This document shows, piece after piece, positions 45,858 through 55,400 of a stretch of DNA of 64,000 nucleotides (the first letter of the stretch is position 1; every line of letters begins with the position of its first letter). Source of the DNA: Flavobacterium sp. 9AF (GTDB lineage: Bacteria; Bacteroidota; Bacteroidia; Flavobacteriales; Flavobacteriaceae). The notes beneath the pieces are model-generated. The model had not been told where the DNA came from, ran no database searches, and saw only the letters and a list, made by a program, of their open reading frames with translations. The position numbers were made by a program, and so were the translations under genes. The stretch lies in NCBI RefSeq assembly GCF_902506265.1, contig NZ_LR733556.1, positions 1,431,755 through 1,495,754 on the forward strand, given 5' to 3'.

Positions 45858-47012
45858 TTATAGCACTTCTTTTTTATAACTCACTTGAATGGTAGTGCCT
45901 TTTCCGATTTCAGAATGAATTACCCTAATATTCCCTTTGTGATATTCTTGTACAATTCTTTTAGTAAGTGATAAACCCAATCCCCAACCTCTTTTCTTTG
46001 TTGTAAATCCGGGTTCAAAAATTTTATTGAATTGATTTTTAGGAATTCCTTTTCCTGTATCGGTTACTCTAATACGTACTTTGTTTTTGTCTTCCGAAAT
46101 TATTATTTCTAATTTTCCTTTTCCCTTCATAGCATCAATGGCATTTTTAACTAAATTTTCAATAGTCCAGCTATGTAAAATGGGATTCATTGGAATAAGA
46201 ATAGGATATTTAGGCCCTTTAAAGAAAAAATCAACATGATTGGATGTTCTCGATTGTAAATAATCGAAAGAATTCTTGGTCTCCTCCACAATATCTACTC
46301 TTTCCAAAACAGGTTCGCTACCAATTTTTGAAAAACGATCCGTTATCGTTTGCAAACGGTTAATGTCTTTTTCAATTTCTTGAATGGTTGTAGGTTCAAT
46401 GTGCTCTAATTTTAAAATTTCTAACCAACCAATTAGAGAGGATAATGGTGTGCCTATTTGATGTGCTGTCTCTTTAGCCATACCAGCCCATAATTTGTTT
46501 TGAGTTGCCATTTTTGTAGCTCTGTAAAAATTATAAACAACCGCACCAAAAAGAATGATAATTAAAACTAAGGCAATAGGATAATATTTTAATTTATTTA
46601 AAAGTGGAGAATTACCATAGTAAATTAAGCGATAATCATTATTAGAAAGTGCCATTTTTATTGGCTGATTTTCCGATTTCATTTTTTCAAAAAGTCTTCT
46701 CAATTGAATACTGTCTCCTGCTATTTCAGGATCAATATTATTATTATTTAAAATGATTTCTTCGCTATTTACTTCAATCATAGGGTTAGAGCCATTAGAA
46801 CGAATAATATCAAAAGGTAAATCTACATCTGTATTTTCATCAGCATTTGCTAAGGTTTTTTGGGCAGAAACCCATAACTCCATTTTTTTACGTTCATCAT
46901 TTTTGAAAATTTGAAAGAACACATAAGTATTCCATAAAATAATGATAACGATTAAAAAAGAAGCTAAGATGATAAACCAACGAGTTATGTTTCTTTTTTC
47001 AGAAAATTGCAT
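45858..47012 (-). CDS. Sensor histidine kinase
   Basis: A 384-residue membrane kinase with TM helices at about 11-33 and 144-162, enclosing a periplasmic sensor of about 110 residues. The phospho-acceptor is H184 in AKETAHQIGTPLSSLIGWLE. The ATPase domain has NLVKNAIDAMKGKG (N box), VRVTDTGKGIPKNQFNKIFE, PGFTTKKRGWGLGLSL and a C-terminal GKGTTIQVSY. No HAMP domain is evident and no response regulator gene lies next to it, so its partner is elsewhere. Stimulus unknown. Confidence 0.92.
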   Translation of the reverse strand: MQFSEKRNITRWFIILASFLIVIIILWNTYVFFQIFKNDERKKMELWVSAQKTLANADENTDVDLPFDIIRSNGSNPMIEVNSEEIILNNNNIDPEIAGDSIQLRRLFEKMKSENQPIKMALSNNDYRLIYYGNSPLLNKLKYYPIALVLIIILFGAVVYNFYRATKMATQNKLWAGMAKETAHQIGTPLSSLIGWLEILKLEHIEPTTIQEIEKDINRLQTITDRFSKIGSEPVLERVDIVEETKNSFDYLQSRTSNHVDFFFKGPKYPILIPMNPILHSWTIENLVKNAIDAMKGKGKLEIIISEDKNKVRIRVTDTGKGIPKNQFNKIFEPGFTTKKRGWGLGLSLTKRIVQEYHKGNIRVIHSEIGKGTTIQVSYKKEVL

Positions 47013-47347
47013 ATTTAATATTTGTAAGTAAAAATACTAAAAAATGTTCTGACTATAATGTTTGAGAATCTAATAGATTTACATCTCACTTTAATTTTGA
47101 AATGTCTATTCCTGCGTGAAATAAATAATTTTTCATGAATTTGAGATTAAGATCATCAAAAATGTTGAACTTCTTTAGAGCCTTTATTAGACCACTATGT
47201 ACATCATTCTATTTGAAGTAATTTAACTAAGTTTAAGGAGAAGACAGAGGACTAATGCGCGATATAAGTCACAAGCTTAGCGGAAATGTTAGTTCACCTC
47301 TGTTTTCCTTTGAATAAATTTAGTGATTTTTTAAAATGTAAAGTAAA
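47013..47347. other. Spacer with a long imperfect inverted repeat
   Basis: No gene seen. AAGGAGAAGACAGAGGA (47235-47251) pairs imperfectly with the CACCTCTGTTTTCCTT block (47295-47310), enclosing about 43 bases of more GC-rich sequence. This could be a structured RNA or a relic. Confidence 0.4.
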
Positions 47348-47570
47348 GGCGGAAATGCTTTCCGTCCCCACAAAGTAAATAAAACAAAAAGCCACTTCAC
47401 TGTGCTTTTGTAATTTTAAAAAAGTCATCTCTACCTATCTAAAGTAAACTTGTTTTTAAGCACTCACAATAGTAACCTACTTTACTACACTTGTACCTAG
47501 TATCACACACAGTTGTAACCTACTCTAATACACTTGTAATTAGTATCACTTACAGCAGTAACCTACACCC
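47348..47570 (+). repeat. Hairpin-terminator module with 42-bp array B
   Basis: Hairpin GGCGGAAA / TTTCCGTC (47348-47367), degenerate terminator (47386-47409; one base lost from GTGGCTTTT), leader TTTTAAAAAAGTCATC with ACCTATCTAAAGTAAA, then repeat units with CACTTG at 47488 and 47531 (43 bp apart) and a third unit lacking the core. Unit core: AGTAACCTACnnTAnTACACTTGTA. Confidence 0.7.
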
Positions 47571-47600
47571 CAGCTAAGCTAAGTGTTCTTTAAAAACGTT
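47567..47600 (-). repeat. Dispersed ~34-bp repeat, copy 2
   Basis: Reverse complement matches 14942-14975; ends array B on its distal side. Confidence 0.6.
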
Positions 47601-47625
47601 ACGTGCTGAGCTAAGTGTTTAGGCT

Positions 47626-47649
47626 CCGCAAAGTCTCCCGACTTTGCGG
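47626..47649. repeat. Solitary hairpin of the variable-stem family
   Basis: CCGCAAAGTC / GACTTTGCGG, a perfect 10-bp stem around TCCC, the same architecture as 41940-41963 but with a different stem sequence. A half copy (GGGAGACTTTACGC) occurs at about 47750-47763. Confidence 0.6.
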
Positions 47650-47742
47650 TCTAATTAATTATAGTTTTTAGTTAATATGCTACAATAAAAGAAAATGCAT
47701 TAATTAAGTATTTAAGTCAATGATTTTTTTATAATTTAGCTC

Positions 47743-47862
47743 AAATTCGGGAGACTTTACGCAGCTGGGAAAATATGATGATAATGGAGTTGAAAAACGA
47801 AATATTCTGTTAAAAAAGAAAATATTGGGCGTGAAGTTGATATTAAAAATTATGTAGAATGA
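47743..47862 (+). pseudogene. 3' fragment of a toxin-like gene, frameshifted
   Basis: Frame 1 reads SGDFTQLGKYDDNGVEKRNI. After an A-run at about 47812-47818 the sense continues in another frame as KENIGREVDIKNYVE and stops at a TGA that overlaps the ATG of the next gene (ATGA). The overlap pattern suggests a former toxin-immunity pair. No family recognised for so short a piece. Confidence 0.4.
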
Positions 47863-48293
47863 TAAAATATTTAGCAGTATTGTTAATTTTCCTATTGGAA
47901 ATTAATAACTTTAATGATGAATTTTATACTTTTCGTGTTTTTTTAAATAATGAACCTGTAAAAAACGGATATATCCATTTTTTATCTAACGACGAGTTAA
48001 TAAATGATATTAGCACAATTGGTTTAGATCTTGAAGAAAAATATAATAAGAAATGTAAAATAGATAAAAATGGTTTTCTAAAAATTAATAAAAAATACTT
48101 ACAAAAAAAACATAATAATATTGGAAAAGACTCAATGAGATGTATAGTTAGGTGTGGTCATGATTTTGGAGTTTGGGAAAAATTTAAAATTTCTGACGAT
48201 ACTATTAAAATCAATATTATTTTCTCAGAATATAAGGATTGCTTTATGTCAAGAAAAGAAAGTGATATTGTACTAAAAAAGTGTGTAAAGTAA
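47859..48293 (+). CDS. Exported hypothetical protein, candidate orphan immunity protein
   Basis: A 144-residue protein with a hydrophobic N-terminus (IKYLAVLLIFLLEINNF) that could be a signal peptide. Then comes a beta-rich domain with four cysteines (KKCKI, MRCIVRCGHDFG, KDCFM). No family recognised. The start overlaps the stop of a toxin-like fragment, the usual coupling of immunity genes to their toxins. Flanked by the repeat modules B and C. Confidence 0.45.
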   Translation: MIKYLAVLLIFLLEINNFNDEFYTFRVFLNNEPVKNGYIHFLSNDELINDISTIGLDLEEKYNKKCKIDKNGFLKINKKYLQKKHNNIGKDSMRCIVRCGHDFGVWEKFKISDDTIKINIIFSEYKDCFMSRKESDIVLKKCVK

Positions 48294-48498
48294 AAGTTTA
48301 GTAATTTTAAATTACAGATAAAAACTTACAACTTTATGAACTTTACGCACAATTAAATTTCGGAATTATTACTGGATATTGCAAATTCAGATAACGGCAG
48401 TAATTTACTTTTTCAAATGACTTTAGAAACTGATGGCTCGGATATGCCCAGATAACTATGTTTTAACCCGATAGCTCGGATATATCACCACAACATTA
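48294..48498. other. Non-coding remnant
   Basis: No gene seen. Two copies of GGCTCGGATAT / AGCTCGGATAT (about 48435 and 48473), roughly 38 bp apart, suggest decayed repeats. Confidence 0.35.
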
Positions 48499-48815
48499 GC
48501 GCGGATTTATAATCCGTGCCTACAATCAAAATAAAACAAAAAGCCACTTCACTGTGGCTTTTGTTATTTTAAAAAAGTCATCAAAACCTATCTAAAGTAA
48601 AACCGTCTTTTAACTAATTCCTATAGTAACCTACGCTACTACACTTGTAAATAGTACCACTTACCATAGGTGTATGCTTTGTTGCACTTGTAAATTTCAA
48701 AAATACTGTAGGTGTATGCTCTCTTGCACTTGTATATATAAAAAATACTGTAGGAGTATACCTTGTTGCACTTGTAAACAACATCACAAACTGTAGTAGT
48801 ATGACTGTTGCACCG
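48499..48815 (+). repeat. Hairpin-terminator module with 42-bp array C
   Basis: Most complete copy. Hairpin GCGCGGATT / AATCCGTGC (48499-48519), linker, terminator AAAGCCAC / GTGGCTTT (48540-48561), leader TTATTTTAAAAAAGTCATC with ACCTATCTAAAGTAAAACCG, then units with CACTTG at 48642, 48685, 48727 and 48769 and a last CAC at 48811 (spacings 43, 42, 42, 42). The typical unit contains TACTGTAGGTGTATGC and TTGCACTTGTA. Confidence 0.8.
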
Positions 48816-48918
48816 CTACTGCGTAATTTATTCGTGTGGTAAATGGAAATAAAAGAAGCTGAAACAAGTTCAGCTTGACAAGATTTTGCTTTTTGGATAG
48901 GCTTTTGTTATTTTGAAA
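48816..48918. other. Spacer before guaC with a small hairpin
   Basis: AGCTGAA / TTCAGCT around ACAAG (about 48859-48877); could end transcription of guaC on the minus strand. Nothing else seen. Confidence 0.4.
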
Positions 48919-49959
48919 TCATGAATTATATACCCTATTCTCCTGCTCGGCTACGCGAATGAAAGTCGTGCGTTTGGTGAGCTCTTTTAGTTTAGCAGCA
49001 CCTACATAAGTACAGGTACTTCGTAAACCTCCTAAAATGTCTTGTATGGTATCTTCTACTTTGCCTCTAAAAGGTACTTTTACAGTTTTTCCTTCACTGG
49101 CTCTATAGTTGGCCACACCACCTACATGCTTTTTCATAGCGGTTTCCGAACTCATGCCATAAAATTGCTTGTACTTTTCTCCTTTTATTTCAATCACCTC
49201 TCCTCCACTCTCTTCATGACCGGCAAGCATCCCGCCGAGCATTACAAAATCGGCACCTGCTCCAAATGCTTTGGCCACATCACCAGGAATAGCACAACCA
49301 CCATCGCTAATAATTTGTCCACCTAAACCATGAGCCGCATCGGCACATTCTATAATGGCAGATAATTGAGGATAACCAACTCCTGTTTTTACGCGTGTGG
49401 TACATACCGAACCGGGTCCTATTCCTACTTTAATAATATCGGCACCGGCTAATAAAAGTTCTTCTACCATTTCACCTGTTACTACATTGCCTGCAATAAT
49501 AACTTTATCTGGAAACTGCTTTCGGGTTTGTTTGACAAATTTTACAAAGTGCTCGGAATAGCCATTGGCTACATCAATACAAATGAATTGCAGTTTTGGG
49601 AAACGTTCGAAAATGGCTTGTACCTTTTTTTCGTCTTCTTTACCTGTCCCTGTACTGACTGCAATATAGGAATACAAATCATTTGGGATTTTGTTGAGAA
49701 ATTGCGCCCAATCGTCTAAAGTATAATGTTTATGAATCGCTGTAAAAATATGGTGTTTTGCCAAAGCCAAAGCCATTTCAAATGTACCTACTGTATCCAT
49801 ATTCGCTGCCATGATAGGTACACCACTCCACACATACGAACTATGCAAAAATTTAAAATTGCGTTGCAAATCTACTTGTGCTCTACTGCTTAAGGTGGAT
49901 CTTTTAGGACGAATCATTACGTCTTTAAAGCCTAATTTTAGGTCGGTTTCTATTCTCAT
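48919..49959 (-). CDS. guaC: GMP reductase
   Basis: A 346-residue enzyme converting GMP to IMP with NADPH. The ATG at 49959 gives [20 protein letters not shown], matching E. coli GuaC in start and length; an upstream ATG at 50013 would add 18 residues. [20 protein letters not shown] holds the catalytic Cys-Thr, and [20 protein letters not shown] then [16 protein letters not shown] complete the active site. The CBS domains of IMP dehydrogenase are absent. Confidence 0.95.
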   Translation of the reverse strand: MRIETDLKLGFKDVMIRPKRSTLSSRAQVDLQRNFKFLHSSYVWSGVPIMAANMDTVGTFEMALALAKHHIFTAIHKHYTLDDWAQFLNKIPNDLYSYIAVSTGTGKEDEKKVQAIFERFPKLQFICIDVANGYSEHFVKFVKQTRKQFPDKVIIAGNVVTGEMVEELLLAGADIIKVGIGPGSVCTTRVKTGVGYPQLSAIIECADAAHGLGGQIISDGGCAIPGDVAKAFGAGADFVMLGGMLAGHEESGGEVIEIKGEKYKQFYGMSSETAMKKHVGGVANYRASEGKTVKVPFRGKVEDTIQDILGGLRSTCTYVGAAKLKELTKRTTFIRVAEQENRVYNS

Positions 49960-50092
49960 TTTTGGAGTGCTTTGTTCAAATGTAGGTTTTTCTTTTGAGA
50001 TGGACAAAAGCATTCATCCAACTTCACAACAAAGCCTAAATTGTTGAAAATCTTACACTTTTAGGAATAGAAAATATTTGACAAAAGAAACC

Positions 50093-51016
50093 TTAGTTAC
50101 CCAATACCATGTCTTCGTAACTCAAAATGGTTGGATAGCCTTTGGCTACAAAATAATCGGTTGGTTCGTTTTTAGAGAGTACCATTACAAAATCACCTCC
50201 CCAAGCTCCTAGACTTTTAACCACACCTTTAAAATCGGGGAAGAGTTGTTCTTTTACCGTTTCGGTTTCTAACACATCGCTCATAATGGCTTGGTGTTTT
50301 TCCATAAGTAAAGCAAAATCGCGACCTTCTTGAACCGTTAAGGCTTCTTGCGTAATGGCATTGATTTTTGCAATTACTTTATCTACGCGATGTTGTTTAT
50401 TGATATAATTAGAAATCGCCGATTTACTGCTTTGCTTTTTATTCAAATAAACAAAGTAAATGTTTTCTTTAAAAGGCGGATTAAAAGCAACCACCTCAAC
50501 GGTAGGTTTACCATTTTCAATAGTGTACAATATAGGTTCGCCATTTTGAGCGCAGGCTACATCGTAACCACTACCACCAAAGCTTTTTTGTAATAATTCG
50601 AAAGCATCGATTTCTAGCCAAAAGCCAATATTATTTATTAAAGTAGAAGACGTTCCCAAGCCCCAAAGTCGTGGAAAAGTAAGATGAGTTGTAATCGTGT
50701 AGCCTTCACTTTCCAAGATAAAGCTTGGGTTTTGAAGAAAAGCTTGATGTAGAATTTCTAATAAGGTATTTTTAATTTTGGAATGAGACTCTTGAAGGTC
50801 TTTGGTTTGAATGGCTTCAAAAGTAAGTGTATCTTGAAACCAAATCGTACCGTCAGAATCGTAACTTGTCCAATGCATTTCTTTGTTGCTACCTTCATTT
50901 ACAACTAAATTTTGTCCGAACTTAGTAGGTACAGCCAAAGCTTTAGCTCCATCCAGAACCACATATTCCCCTGTAAGGAGTAGTTTTCCGTTACTGTAAA
51001 ATATTTTTTCTTGCAT
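50093..51016 (-). CDS. GHMP kinase (GYDIA family, mevalonate-pathway type)
   Basis: A 307-residue GHMP-fold kinase. FYSNGKLLLTGEYVVLDGAK opens the fold, LWGLGTSSTLINNIGFWLEI is the ATP-binding motif 2 (P-x3-GLGSS type), GGSGYDVACAQNGEPILYTI gives the GYD motif, and SLGAWGGDFVM is motif 3. It lies beside HMG-CoA reductase, so it probably phosphorylates an intermediate between mevalonate and isopentenyl diphosphate. The exact substrate is open. Confidence 0.88.
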   Translation of the reverse strand: MQEKIFYSNGKLLLTGEYVVLDGAKALAVPTKFGQNLVVNEGSNKEMHWTSYDSDGTIWFQDTLTFEAIQTKDLQESHSKIKNTLLEILHQAFLQNPSFILESEGYTITTHLTFPRLWGLGTSSTLINNIGFWLEIDAFELLQKSFGGSGYDVACAQNGEPILYTIENGKPTVEVVAFNPPFKENIYFVYLNKKQSSKSAISNYINKQHRVDKVIAKINAITQEALTVQEGRDFALLMEKHQAIMSDVLETETVKEQLFPDFKGVVKSLGAWGGDFVMVLSKNEPTDYFVAKGYPTILSYEDMVLGN

Positions 51017-51025
51017 GATTGTGTT

Positions 51026-51105
51026 TTTAGCCCTGATGGAAGCGGCATCCTGTCATTGCGCGGAACGAAGCAATGACAGATATAGCGTACAGCAGGAAAT
51101 AGCTC
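51026..51105 (-). ncRNA. Candidate conserved flavobacterial structured element (possibly Flavo-1-like)
   Basis: GC-rich for the region. Blocks CCCTGATGGAAGCGGCATCC and TATAGCGTACAGCAGGAAAT flank a variable hairpin TGTCATTG / CAATGACA (about 51053-51080), then AGCTCC. I recall this layout as a repeated intergenic element of Flavobacterium genomes, possibly the Rfam Flavo-1 motif; that identification is from memory and unchecked. The strand is uncertain. Confidence 0.5.
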
Positions 51106-51111
51106 CAAAAA

Positions 51112-52428
51112 TTAGTGGCGTAAACTTTCTAAATAATCCACCACTAAACTATGGGAAATCGTGGTGTTTTTGAAATAATCCAATACTTTTATTTTTTCTT
51201 CTTTTGTGGCTTGATGTTGATTCAAAATGTTATTAATATGCATTTTCATGTGCCCTTGCTGAATACCTGTAGTGGTTAACGAACGAACGGCAGCAAAATT
51301 TTGAGCCAAACCCGTTACCGCTACAATTTGCATGAGTTCTTCTGCACTTGGATTGCCTAACATTTCCAATGAAAATTTTACCAAAGGATGCAAACTCGTG
51401 AGTCCGCCAATGGTTCCTAAAGCCAAAGGTACTTCAATCCAAAAGGTAAAAATATCGTTTTCAATTTTAGCATGAGACAAACTGCGATATTGCCCAGACT
51501 GACTTGCGTAAGCATGCACTCCTGCTTCCACCGCTCTAAAATCGTTTCCAGTAGCTAACACCACCGCATCGATTCCGTTCATGATGCCTTTGTTGTGCGT
51601 TACTGCTCGGTAAGGTTCGATTTCCGCAATATTGACCGCTGTCACAAACTTTTCAGCAAATTCACGAGGGTTGATGTTGGCATCCTCACTCATTTGATCA
51701 ACCGGGCAAGAAACCTCAGCACGCACCACACAATTCGGCACATAATTACTTAAAATACTCATGATTACCTGAATGTTTTTTTCAGTTTCAGTAAACGCTT
51801 CGTAATCGTGGGCTTCGTTTTCTAGTGTTTTAGCAAATTGCTCTAAGCAAGTGTTGATGAAATTGGCACCCATACTATCTTTGGTGTTAAAAGTAGCATG
51901 CAATTGATAGTAATTCGGTAATTCGTGTGTTTTATTTTTTAATTGGATATCCAAAATACCACCACCGCGTTTTTGCATATTTTTGGTAGCATTTTCGGTA
52001 GCTGCAAAAAATTGAGGTTTAATCGTATTGAAAAAAGTTTCTAATTTTTCAAATGCTCCTTGGAACAAAAAATGCACTTGTCCTATCTTTTCTGTATTGA
52101 TAACCCTTGCTTTAAAACCTCCTCTTTCTCCCCAAAATTTAGCTGCTTTAGCAGCAGCAGCCACAACCGAACTTTCTTCAATAGCCATAGGAATCGTGTA
52201 GCTTTTACCATTAATACTAAAATTAGGAGCTACCCCATAAGGCAAATAGAAATTGGTAATGGTGTTTTCAATAAATTCGTCGTGAAGCTTCTGTAAGGCT
52301 TCATTAGAATTCCAATATTGGGTAACAATTTGTTTAGCTTCTTTAGGATTTACAAAATAAGCACTTGCAATCCATTCGATTTTTTCTTCTTTAGTAAGCT
52401 TAGAAAAACCTTTTATATTTTGCGTCAT
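51112..52428 (-). CDS. Hydroxymethylglutaryl-CoA reductase, class II
   Basis: A 438-residue HMG-CoA reductase. GKSYTIPMAIEESSVVAAAA, DSMGANFINTCLE, THNKGIMNGIDAVVLATGND and ALGTIGGLTSLHPL hold the catalytic Glu, Asp and Lys regions. The length and lack of membrane domain place it in the class II (degradative-type) group, which Flavobacteriia use for mevalonate synthesis, consistent with the adjoining GHMP kinase. Confidence 0.95.
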   Translation of the reverse strand: MTQNIKGFSKLTKEEKIEWIASAYFVNPKEAKQIVTQYWNSNEALQKLHDEFIENTITNFYLPYGVAPNFSINGKSYTIPMAIEESSVVAAAAKAAKFWGERGGFKARVINTEKIGQVHFLFQGAFEKLETFFNTIKPQFFAATENATKNMQKRGGGILDIQLKNKTHELPNYYQLHATFNTKDSMGANFINTCLEQFAKTLENEAHDYEAFTETEKNIQVIMSILSNYVPNCVVRAEVSCPVDQMSEDANINPREFAEKFVTAVNIAEIEPYRAVTHNKGIMNGIDAVVLATGNDFRAVEAGVHAYASQSGQYRSLSHAKIENDIFTFWIEVPLALGTIGGLTSLHPLVKFSLEMLGNPSAEELMQIVAVTGLAQNFAAVRSLTTTGIQQGHMKMHINNILNQHQATKEEKIKVLDYFKNTTISHSLVVDYLESLRH

Positions 52429-52461
52429 AAATGATTCATTCTTTTTGTAGAGACAAAGATA

Positions 52462-55400
52462 CTAAACGGAAATATTATGCACGGTTTTTATCCATTTTAT
52501 TATCGTTTTTTCAAAATATTCTTTATCGATTGGTTTTAGTATAAAGTCGTTCATTCCAATGTCTAAACATTTTTCTTTTTCACCTGTAATAACACCAGCG
52601 GTTAACGCAATAATAATGACATCTTTATTTACTTTACGTATTAATTCTGTAGCTTCATAACCATTCATTACAGGCATTTGTATATCCATTAAAATAATTT
52701 CTGGTTTGGCTATTTTGAATACATCTACTGCATGCAATCCATTAGAAGCTTCAGAAATAACCGCGTTTGGAAAGGCCTTAGAAACTAAGGTTTTTGTCAA
52801 TAACATATTGACTTTATTATCTTCTACAATAAGGATATTAATTTTATTTTTGTCTGAACTTACCAGATTTAAATTATTCATATCCTTATCTGAAAATGGA
52901 TTATTTATTTTGTTAAGATAATTATGAAGAACACCTATTTTTAAAGGTTTAATAATATTATGCACATTCTTAAAATCTTTATTAGAAATAAAATCTGAAG
53001 TGGAGTTTTGCATAATAATCAGATGCTTGTTTTCATTATCCCCTACCATTTCGATTACTTGATTAGTATATTTTTTATTTAAAAATTCATAGTCGATAAG
53101 TATGAGGTCGTATTTCTCTTCTGAAATTTCACCAAATAGTTCTTCTTTAGAAGAAATTACTTTACAAGGCAAATGTAGAGAAGTAAACATTTTTTCAATT
53201 ACAATAGAAACTAATGGATTGTCTTCTAAAATAAGTGCATTCTTAAATTTATTGTTAAGTAAAATGTTTTTGTTTTCACAAGCTTCCGTTTTAAGTTCAA
53301 TCTCAAAACTAAAGCAACTTCCTCTCTCTACTTCACTACTAATTTCGAGTTGGCTATTCATTAGTTTTAGTAAACTATTTGTAATGGACAACCCCAGACC
53401 TGTTCCTCCAAAATTTCTTGTTGTAGAGCTATCTTCTTGTGAGAAAGCTTCTAAAATTTTCCCTCTGTTTTCTGGTTTTATTCCAATTCCTGTATCTTTT
53501 ACTTCAAAACGAATTTTAGATTTTCCTTTATTTTTTTTCTTACAGGTTATATTTAACTCAATTTGTCCTTTTAAAGTAAATTTAACAGCATTACTTAAAA
53601 GATTTTGTAAAATTTGTTTTAAACGAACCTCATCTGTCCAAATGTTACATTCTATATGTTCATCTACATTAATAATTAATTCGATATTTTTTTGATGTGC
53701 CGTAAATTTTACCATATCTACCGATTGATTGATGATGGTATGCAAGTTGGTTTTACTATTTTCGAGAATAAGTTTTCCTGCTTCAATTTTTGATAAATCT
53801 AAAATATCATTTACTACATCTAATAAAGATTCCGCGGATTGATTCACTGTTTGCAAATATTGTTTTTGCACTTCAGTAATACTTGTATTTAATAATAATT
53901 TACTAAAACCAATTATTCCATTTAACGGGGTTCTAATTTCGTGACTCATGTTAGCTAAAAACTCCGATTTAGCCTTATTAGATGTTTCTGCTAATTCTCT
54001 AGCAAGTATGGCTTCTTCTGCTTTTTTTCTTTCCGTAACATCAATTAACACACCTTCTAGATATTCTACATTTCCATTTACAGTAACGGCTTCTCCATGT
54101 TCTTCAATCCAAATAATAGAGCCATCTTTTTTAATCAATCTACTGGTTACTAAAAAAGATTTTTTATCTCTAATAGCATTACCTATTTCAATTATAGCCT
54201 TTTCTTTATCATCTGGATGATACAATTGATGCAATTTGACTTTTTCAGAAAAGAAATCTTCTTTAGAATACCCTGTTAGTTTTTCAAATTCATCATTTAA
54301 AAACACTTTGGTTCTTTTTTCATCATATTTTACTAAGTAAACACCACCTGGGATATTATTAGCTAAAAGCTTAAATTTTTCTTCACTTTCTTGAAGTCCT
54401 TTTTTATTTTTTATTCTTACAATAGAAGTTGCAATATTATTAGCTAAGGTTTCTAAAATGGTAATTTCTTCATTATTCCAAATTCTTTCTCTGTCAAAAT
54501 TATCAAACCCAAGATAACCTATTAATCTATTAAAGTAAATTAACGGCACTAATAAAGCTGATTTTATTCCTCTATTTTCTAGTCTGTTTTTTAGCTTTTC
54601 ATTTGTTAAGTTACCGACGATAATTTGAAAAGATTTATTCTCTTTTAAGGAATTAAACATTTCTGGATAATCAAAAGATTCTAAGGCTTGAAAATCTGGA
54701 TTATTTATATTCAATTTATTTTCTTTTGCAAACCATTCAAATTTTTGGTTGACAATACTTGTTGATTCGACAAATTCGTAGAAACATACTCTATCAGCAT
54801 GTATTTCTCTTGTAAAATCTCCTAAAGTATTGTCATAAATTTCATCAATATTTTCTTTTTGCAGTAACTTATTTGTGTATTTAGATAAATGTGTTAAAAT
54901 ATCATTCTTATAAATAATTTGTTCTTCCAGTTTTTTAGTATTCGTAATATCTCTCATTACGCAGGAAAAACCAATTAATTTATTATCTAAATCTCTTTTT
55001 ATTCTAACTTTCTGAGAAAACCATACTAATTTGCCAGATTTAGCAATAACGGGTAATACATAAGCATCAAAATCATTTTGTTTATTATTTTCAGCCACAT
55101 AAAACTTGAGTGCTTTTTCTTTTTCATCTGAGGTTAAAAAATGAGTAAAATGATATCCTATTATTTCTTCTTTCTTGTAACCTAAAATTCGCAATGTTGC
55201 ATCATTTATAAGGGTAATTACTCCATATTTATTTGCATCATAAATAATATCTGGTGCGTTCTGAATCAAATTTTGATATTCATGTTCAGCGATAATTTTT
55301 TGAGTGATATCATGTCCTGTAGCAATAAACAAATCGTCTGAATATTTAAAATCGCTCCATTGAATGTATTTGTATTCGTTGGTCGCTGTCTTTAATTTTC

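Noticed and set aside
48620..48815. Possible CRISPR array (regular 42-bp period)
   Set aside because: Units are imperfect along their whole length rather than identical repeats with unrelated spacers, the arrays are very short, and no cas gene is present in the window.
53102..53695. 197-residue plus-strand open frame
   Set aside because: Antisense to the conserved kinase domains of the hybrid sensor; composition typical of a shadow frame.
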